Shown one piece after another: positions 60,331-64,000 of a stretch of 64,000 nucleotides of DNA (within the stretch, counting starts at the first letter, position 1; each line of letters begins with the position of its first letter). The notes under the pieces are model-generated. The model had not been told where the DNA came from, made no database searches, and saw only the letters and a list, made by a program, of their open reading frames with translations. The position numbers and the translations under genes were made by a program. This stretch comes from Veillonella sp. (GTDB lineage Bacteria; Bacillota; Negativicutes; Veillonellales; Veillonellaceae). The stretch is from the NCBI RefSeq assembly GCF_018364065.1, contig NZ_JAGZMO010000001.1, positions 62,001 to 126,000 on the forward strand, written 5' to 3'.

Positions 60331-60789
60331 ATGAAACGTGAAGCGGTAGAAGAATTGGTATCGTCTGTTGTTGAGCAAATTATCGAGTCCACAGATATGG
60401 AATTGGTAGATGTGGAATATGTGAGAGAGCGCGATTGGTATTTGCGCGTCTATTTAGATAAACCTAATGGGATTGATCTTGACGACTGCCAGATGGTCAG
60501 TGAAAAGTTGAGTGAATTTTTAGACGCAAAAGATCCGATTAAGGAAAATTATCTGTTGGAAGTATCGTCTCCCGGCATTGATCGCGTATTGAAAAAAGAA
60601 AAAGACTTTATCCGTTACAGCGGCAAAGCTGTAGATGTGCAGTTATTTAAGCCGATTGACGGTCAGAAACTGTACACAGGCAACCTTGGTGCCGTAACTG
60701 ATGAAAGCGTAACAATTTATATAGATGAAACACCAAAAGAAATCGAACGCGCCGCAGTGGCACAGATTCGATTACACATTGATTTTTAA
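60331..60789 (+). CDS. rimP: Ribosome maturation factor RimP
   Basis: This 152-residue 30S assembly factor shows 'ELVDVEYVRERDWYLRVYLD', then 'GIDLDDCQMVSEKLSEFLD' and 'LLEVSSPGIDRVLKKEKDF', the family signature. ATG 60331 follows 'aggaggcg'. It is the first gene of the conserved rimP-nusA-ylxR-L7Ae-infB operon. Confidence 0.95.
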   Translation: MKREAVEELVSSVVEQIIESTDMELVDVEYVRERDWYLRVYLDKPNGIDLDDCQMVSEKLSEFLDAKDPIKENYLLEVSSPGIDRVLKKEKDFIRYSGKAVDVQLFKPIDGQKLYTGNLGAVTDESVTIYIDETPKEIERAAVAQIRLHIDF

Positions 60790-60824
60790 ATATAAAATAA
60801 AATAGGACATTGGAGGAATTATCA

Positions 60825-61901
60825 GTGAGTCAAGAATTAGTACAAGCAGTTATGGTGTTAACAAAACAGAAGGGTGTAGCCCCTGAAGTGGTTTTCGAAT
60901 CCCTTGAAGCATCATTATTGCAAGCTTATCGCAAGGAACCTGGCTCGAATCAAGAAGCGTATGTGGAATTAAATCGTGAAACCGGCGATTATAAAGTATT
61001 AGCCAAGAAAACTGTTGTAGAAACAGTGGAAAATCCTGAACTGGAAATCGGTTTAGATGAAGCCCAGGCTCGTGACTTACGCTATGAAATCGGCGATATT
61101 GTGGAAGTGGATGTAACGCCAAAGAACTTTGGCCGCAGCGCTGCCCATACAGCCAAACAAATGCTCATTCAGCGCCTCAAAGAAGCGGAACGCAGCATTG
61201 TTTACGAAGAATACTTCAGCCGTGAAGGCGACATTATAACAGCTCTGGTTGAACGCGTTGAAGGACGCAACGTATTTGTAAATCTGGGCAAAACGGAAGC
61301 AATCTTGCCTCCGGCGGAACAAATTCCGACAGAAACATATAAAGCGGGCGACCGTATTAAATGTTATATTGTGGAAGTTAAGAAGACCACCAAGGGTCCT
61401 CAGATCATGATCAGCCGTACACATCCGGGACTTTTAAAACGTTTATTCGAATTGGAAGTTCCTGAGATTTATGAAGGTGTTATCGAGCTTAAGTCTGTAG
61501 CTCGTGAACCGGGTATGCGTTCCAAAATAGCGGTTGTAAGCCGTGATGAAACAATCGATGCTGTTGGCGCTTGCGTAGGTCCTAAAGGACAGCGCGTGCA
61601 GAACATCGTTGATGAATTACACGACGAAAAAATCGACATCGTTAAATGGGACGAAGATCCGGCAGTATATATTGCCAACTCATTAAGTCCGGCAAAAGTA
61701 TTGTCCGTTGACGTGGACGAAGAAGAAAAAACGTCCCGCGTCGTAGTGCCTGATTACCAGTTGTCTTTAGCTATCGGCAAGGCCGGCCAGAACGCCCGTC
61801 TCGCTGCTAAGCTTACAAACTGGAAAATCGACATTAAGAGCGAAAGCCAGGCGGACGATGTGGACTATAATGACCATGAAGAAGGTGACGGTGAGGCGTA
61901 A
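60825..61901 (+). CDS. nusA: Transcription termination/antitermination protein NusA
   Basis: This 358-residue RNA polymerase-associated factor has an N-terminal domain (about 1-125), an S1 domain ('GDIITALVERVEGRNVFVNL'), and two KH domains ('VGACVGPKGQRVQNIVDEL' and 'SLAIGKAGQNARLAAKLTNW'). There is no C-terminal acidic repeat region, as usual in Firmicutes. GTG 60825 lies seven bases after 'ggagga'. The frame reaches a TTG at 60810 that overlaps this site. It overlaps ylxR by one base. Confidence 0.96.
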   Translation: MSQELVQAVMVLTKQKGVAPEVVFESLEASLLQAYRKEPGSNQEAYVELNRETGDYKVLAKKTVVETVENPELEIGLDEAQARDLRYEIGDIVEVDVTPKNFGRSAAHTAKQMLIQRLKEAERSIVYEEYFSREGDIITALVERVEGRNVFVNLGKTEAILPPAEQIPTETYKAGDRIKCYIVEVKKTTKGPQIMISRTHPGLLKRLFELEVPEIYEGVIELKSVAREPGMRSKIAVVSRDETIDAVGACVGPKGQRVQNIVDELHDEKIDIVKWDEDPAVYIANSLSPAKVLSVDVDEEEKTSRVVVPDYQLSLAIGKAGQNARLAAKLTNWKIDIKSESQADDVDYNDHEEGDGEA

Positions 61902-62167
61902 TGAAGAAAAAAACTCCTCCTATGCGAATCTGCGTAGGTTGCGGTGAATTACGTAATAAAAAAGATATGCTCCGCATTGTGGCATCACCGGACGGCACCC
62001 TTTCTATCGACAGAACAGGCAAGGCCGCAGGCCGCGGTGCCTATATTGAGCCGAAGGAAGAATGTTTCGAAACGGCTTATAAAATGAAGCGATTGGAGCG
62101 CTCGTTGAAACGGGAAGTATCGAAAGATATTTACGAAGCCTTGCGAGCTCAATTGATCAATGAATAA
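61901..62167 (+). CDS. rnpM: YlxR/RnpM-family RNA-binding protein
   Basis: This 88-residue protein of the YlxR family shows 'MRICVGCGELRNKKDMLRIV' and 'GKAAGRGAYIEPKEECF'. YlxR was recently described as an RNase P modulator (RnpM) in Bacillus and has long been linked to the nusA operon. The stop lies eight bases inside the next gene. Confidence 0.92.
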   Translation: MKKKTPPMRICVGCGELRNKKDMLRIVASPDGTLSIDRTGKAAGRGAYIEPKEECFETAYKMKRLERSLKREVSKDIYEALRAQLINE

Positions 62168-62465
62168 AGTAAAAGTATTAAACTTATTAGGTATGGCGCA
62201 ACGAGCCGGCAAACTCTTATCCGGCGATTTCGTAGCGGAAAAGGCAATGAAGAAGCAGCGCATACCTCTGGCCATCTTAGCCACCGACTGCGCTAAGAAT
62301 AATGGCGAAAAATATAGATGGCTCGCCCAACAACATGAAGTGACGTTGCGTGAATTTGCAACGAAGGCGGAATTGGGCCAAGCCTTAGGAAAAGAACAAC
62401 GAGCAATAATTTTAGTAATGGATGATGGATTTGCTAAAACTATGCTTAAGGAAATAGATTGTTAA
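62160..62465 (+). CDS. L7Ae/L30e-family ribosomal-like protein (YlxQ)
   Basis: This 101-residue small RNA-binding protein of the L7Ae family shows 'LLGMAQRAGKLLSGDFVAEK' and 'IPLAILATDCAKNN'. YlxQ proteins bind kink-turn RNA; their cellular job is unclear. It overlaps ylxR by eight bases and lies 17 bases before infB. Confidence 0.9.
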   Translation: MNKVKVLNLLGMAQRAGKLLSGDFVAEKAMKKQRIPLAILATDCAKNNGEKYRWLAQQHEVTLREFATKAELGQALGKEQRAIILVMDDGFAKTMLKEIDC

Positions 62466-62482
62466 TATGAGGGGGAATGTAG

Positions 62483-64000
62483 ATGTCCAAAAAAAGAATA
62501 CGAGACCTAGGCAAGGAATTAAATGTAGAGAATAAACAGATTATTGCGTTTTTACAAAAAGAAGGTTACGCCGTAACCGCACCTGCAAGCGGTGTTGATG
62601 ATGCCGGTGTTGATTTAGTAAAGAAACACTTCGGTGGTCAGAATAAACCGGCTCAGGCGGCAGCGAAACCACAGGAAACTGTTAAAGCGGTGGAAAGTGC
62701 TAAACCGGCAGCTTCCAATGAAGGCAGCCACAGAGAATCTGCTCATAATAAAACGCAGCAAGGCAAGAATCAGCAGGGTTCTTCCAACCAAGGCGGTCAG
62801 GCCGGTAATCAGCGTCGCAATCGTCCGGAAAACCAGAAACAGAGTCCCTCTCACACGAAATCCGGTGATTCCAAAGGAAACGATAAAAACAATAAGCGCG
62901 CACAAGATGCTCGTCCGCACAATCAGGAGTCTCGTCCAAAACATGGCGGCGAAGGCAAAGGTTCTGCACGCCACAACGATCGTGATGATCGCAACAATCG
63001 TAACGACAATCGCGGCGAAAACAGAAGCGACAACCGCAATGAAAATCGTAACGATAATCGAAATGATAAAAAAGGCAATCGCAACAAAGATAACCGCAAT
63101 AAAGATAATCGCGGTCGCGATGGCTTCGATTCCAACGATCGTCGCAACAAGAAAGATAAGAAGAACAAGAATAACCGCCCTCAATCCTTGTTATCTACAT
63201 CCTTAGCAAAGAGCAAAAATAAAGTAAAACAGCGTAATGAACAGAATCGCCAGCACAAAGAAGAAGAAAAACGTAAAGCGGAAGCAATGATTGCTACGTC
63301 AATCGAATTGTCCGGTCCGTTAACCGTTAAAGAACTGGCTGAAAAAATGGGCCGCGAAGTGAGCGAACTTATCAAGAAATTGATGATGCTCGGCGTTATG
63401 GCCACTATTAACCAGGAAGTGGATGTTGATACAGCCACTATCGTCGCTGAAGAATTCGGCGTAGAAGTAGTGGAAGTGGAACCGGAAGAAGATCCAACAG
63501 AAATCCATGAAATCGTGGATGCTCCTGAATCTTTAAAACCACGCCCACCTGTAGTAACTATCATGGGTCACGTTGACCATGGTAAAACTTCCTTATTGGA
63601 CGTAATTCGTCAAACTAATGTAACTGCATCCGAAGCAGGCGGTATTACCCAGCATATCGGTGCGTACATGGTACGTTATAAAGGCAACAAGATTACATTC
63701 CTTGATACACCGGGCCATGAAGCGTTTACAGCAATGCGTCTTCGCGGTGCGCAGTCCACAGATATTGCCGTATTGGTAGTAGCTGCCGACGACGGTGTAA
63801 TGCCACAGACTATCGAAGCGATTAACCATGCCAAATCTGCAGATGTGCCAATTATCGTGGCCATCAACAAAATGGATAAACCGGGTGCTAATCCGGACCA
63901 TGTAAAACAGCAGTTGTCTGAACATGGCTTATTGCCTGAAGAATGGGGCGGCGATGTAATCATGGTTCCTGTTTCCGCTAAGAAACGCCAAGGTATTGAA
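62483..64000 (+). CDS. infB: Translation initiation factor IF-2, 3' truncated by window edge
   Basis: ATG 62483 follows 'gagggggaa', and the frame stays open to base 64000 (506 codons). The N-terminal IF2_N helix is at 1-50 ('KKRIRDLGKELNVENKQIIA'). A long disordered Asn/Arg/Asp/Lys-rich region follows (about 60-260), with a four-residue period at about 173-196. A second IF2_N-like motif lies near 280-330 ('PLTVKELAEKMGREVSELI'). The GTPase domain starts near 355, with G1 'GHVDHGKT' at 362, G3 'DTPGHEAF' and G4 'NKMD'. It delivers fMet-tRNA to the 30S subunit. The rest of the G domain and domains II-IV lie beyond the window. Confidence 0.97.
   Translation, partial: MSKKRIRDLGKELNVENKQIIAFLQKEGYAVTAPASGVDDAGVDLVKKHFGGQNKPAQAAAKPQETVKAVESAKPAASNEGSHRESAHNKTQQGKNQQGSSNQGGQAGNQRRNRPENQKQSPSHTKSGDSKGNDKNNKRAQDARPHNQESRPKHGGEGKGSARHNDRDDRNNRNDNRGENRSDNRNENRNDNRNDKKGNRNKDNRNKDNRGRDGFDSNDRRNKKDKKNKNNRPQSLLSTSLAKSKNKVKQRNEQNRQHKEEEKRKAEAMIATSIELSGPLTVKELAEKMGREVSELIKKLMMLGVMATINQEVDVDTATIVAEEFGVEVVEVEPEEDPTEIHEIVDAPESLKPRPPVVTIMGHVDHGKTSLLDVIRQTNVTASEAGGITQHIGAYMVRYKGNKITFLDTPGHEAFTAMRLRGAQSTDIAVLVVAADDGVMPQTIEAINHAKSADVPIIVAINKMDKPGANPDHVKQQLSEHGLLPEEWGGDVIMVPVSAKKRQGIE
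62999..63070. repeat. In-frame 12-bp repeat (6 units) within the IF-2 linker
   Basis: Units at 62999, 63011, 63023, 63035, 63047 and 63059 encode RNDN, RGEN, RSDN, RNEN, RNDN and RNDK. Confidence 0.8.

Noticed and set aside
62615..63184. 189-residue minus-strand frame rich in Ile, Val and Phe
   Set aside because: It is the antisense of the Asn/Arg/Asp-rich IF-2 linker and has no signals of its own.
1..64000. tRNA, rRNA, tmRNA, 6S RNA or RNase P RNA genes
   Set aside because: No cloverleaf, CCA end or conserved rRNA segment was noticed in the gaps, most of which are short or filled by repeats.

Overview
The window looks like chromosomal DNA from a Gram-negative-type (diderm) Firmicute of the Negativicutes, most likely Veillonella or a close relative. 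Two things point there. Housekeeping operons have Firmicute order and content (rimP-nusA-ylxR-L7Ae-infB, rpsO-pnp, nrdR, polA-mutM-coaE). A complete ADP-heptose pathway with two heptosyltransferases shows an LPS outer membrane. A biotin-dependent pyruvate carboxylase, a DASS dicarboxylate carrier, a DcuC-type C4-dicarboxylate carrier and many peptidases fit an anaerobe living on organic acids and peptides. The genus is inferred from gene content, not from a marker gene.

Layout: 1-11500 holds a truncated VTT membrane protein, a class I/II aminotransferase, an Mrp-type Fe-S carrier, a DASS transporter, an M18 aminopeptidase, pyruvate carboxylase and a GNAT enzyme. 11750-13940 holds an rRNA methyltransferase and an Mrr-type nuclease. 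14066-22596 is a catabolic island: two M20 amidohydrolases, an MFS carrier and a DcuC carrier on the minus strand, divergent from an unusual regulator and an argininosuccinate-lyase-like enzyme. 22792-28020 is an accessory region with unknown proteins, an esterase, an XRE regulator fused to desulfoferrodoxin, and a telA/xpaC pair bracketed by perfect inverted repeats. 28203-33627 holds threonine aldolase, LysR, XRE-cupin, TerC, nitroreductase and Rrf2. 33958-45446 holds a VirK/YbjX protein, nrdR, an M19 dipeptidase, then one long LPS-heptose operon that runs on into an exonuclease, a second M18 aminopeptidase and an ArsC/Spx-like protein. 45542-48289 is a TrpXYZ-type ABC transporter. 48526-54037 is rpsO, pnp, dut, nudix, deoB and two small genes; rpsT follows on the minus strand. 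54584-60108 is polA, mutM, coaE, a lytic transglycosylase and an unknown protein. 60331 to the end is the nusA-infB operon, with infB cut by the window edge.

The most striking non-genic pattern is that many intergenic gaps consist of short, degenerate, directly adjacent tandem repeats. The unit differs at each locus (12 to 37 bp). In several cases the first unit contains the stop codon and last codons of the upstream gene, as if gene ends had been copied repeatedly. Similar arrays occur inside three genes, and there the period is always a multiple of three. No tRNA, rRNA, CRISPR array, transposase or prophage gene was recognised.
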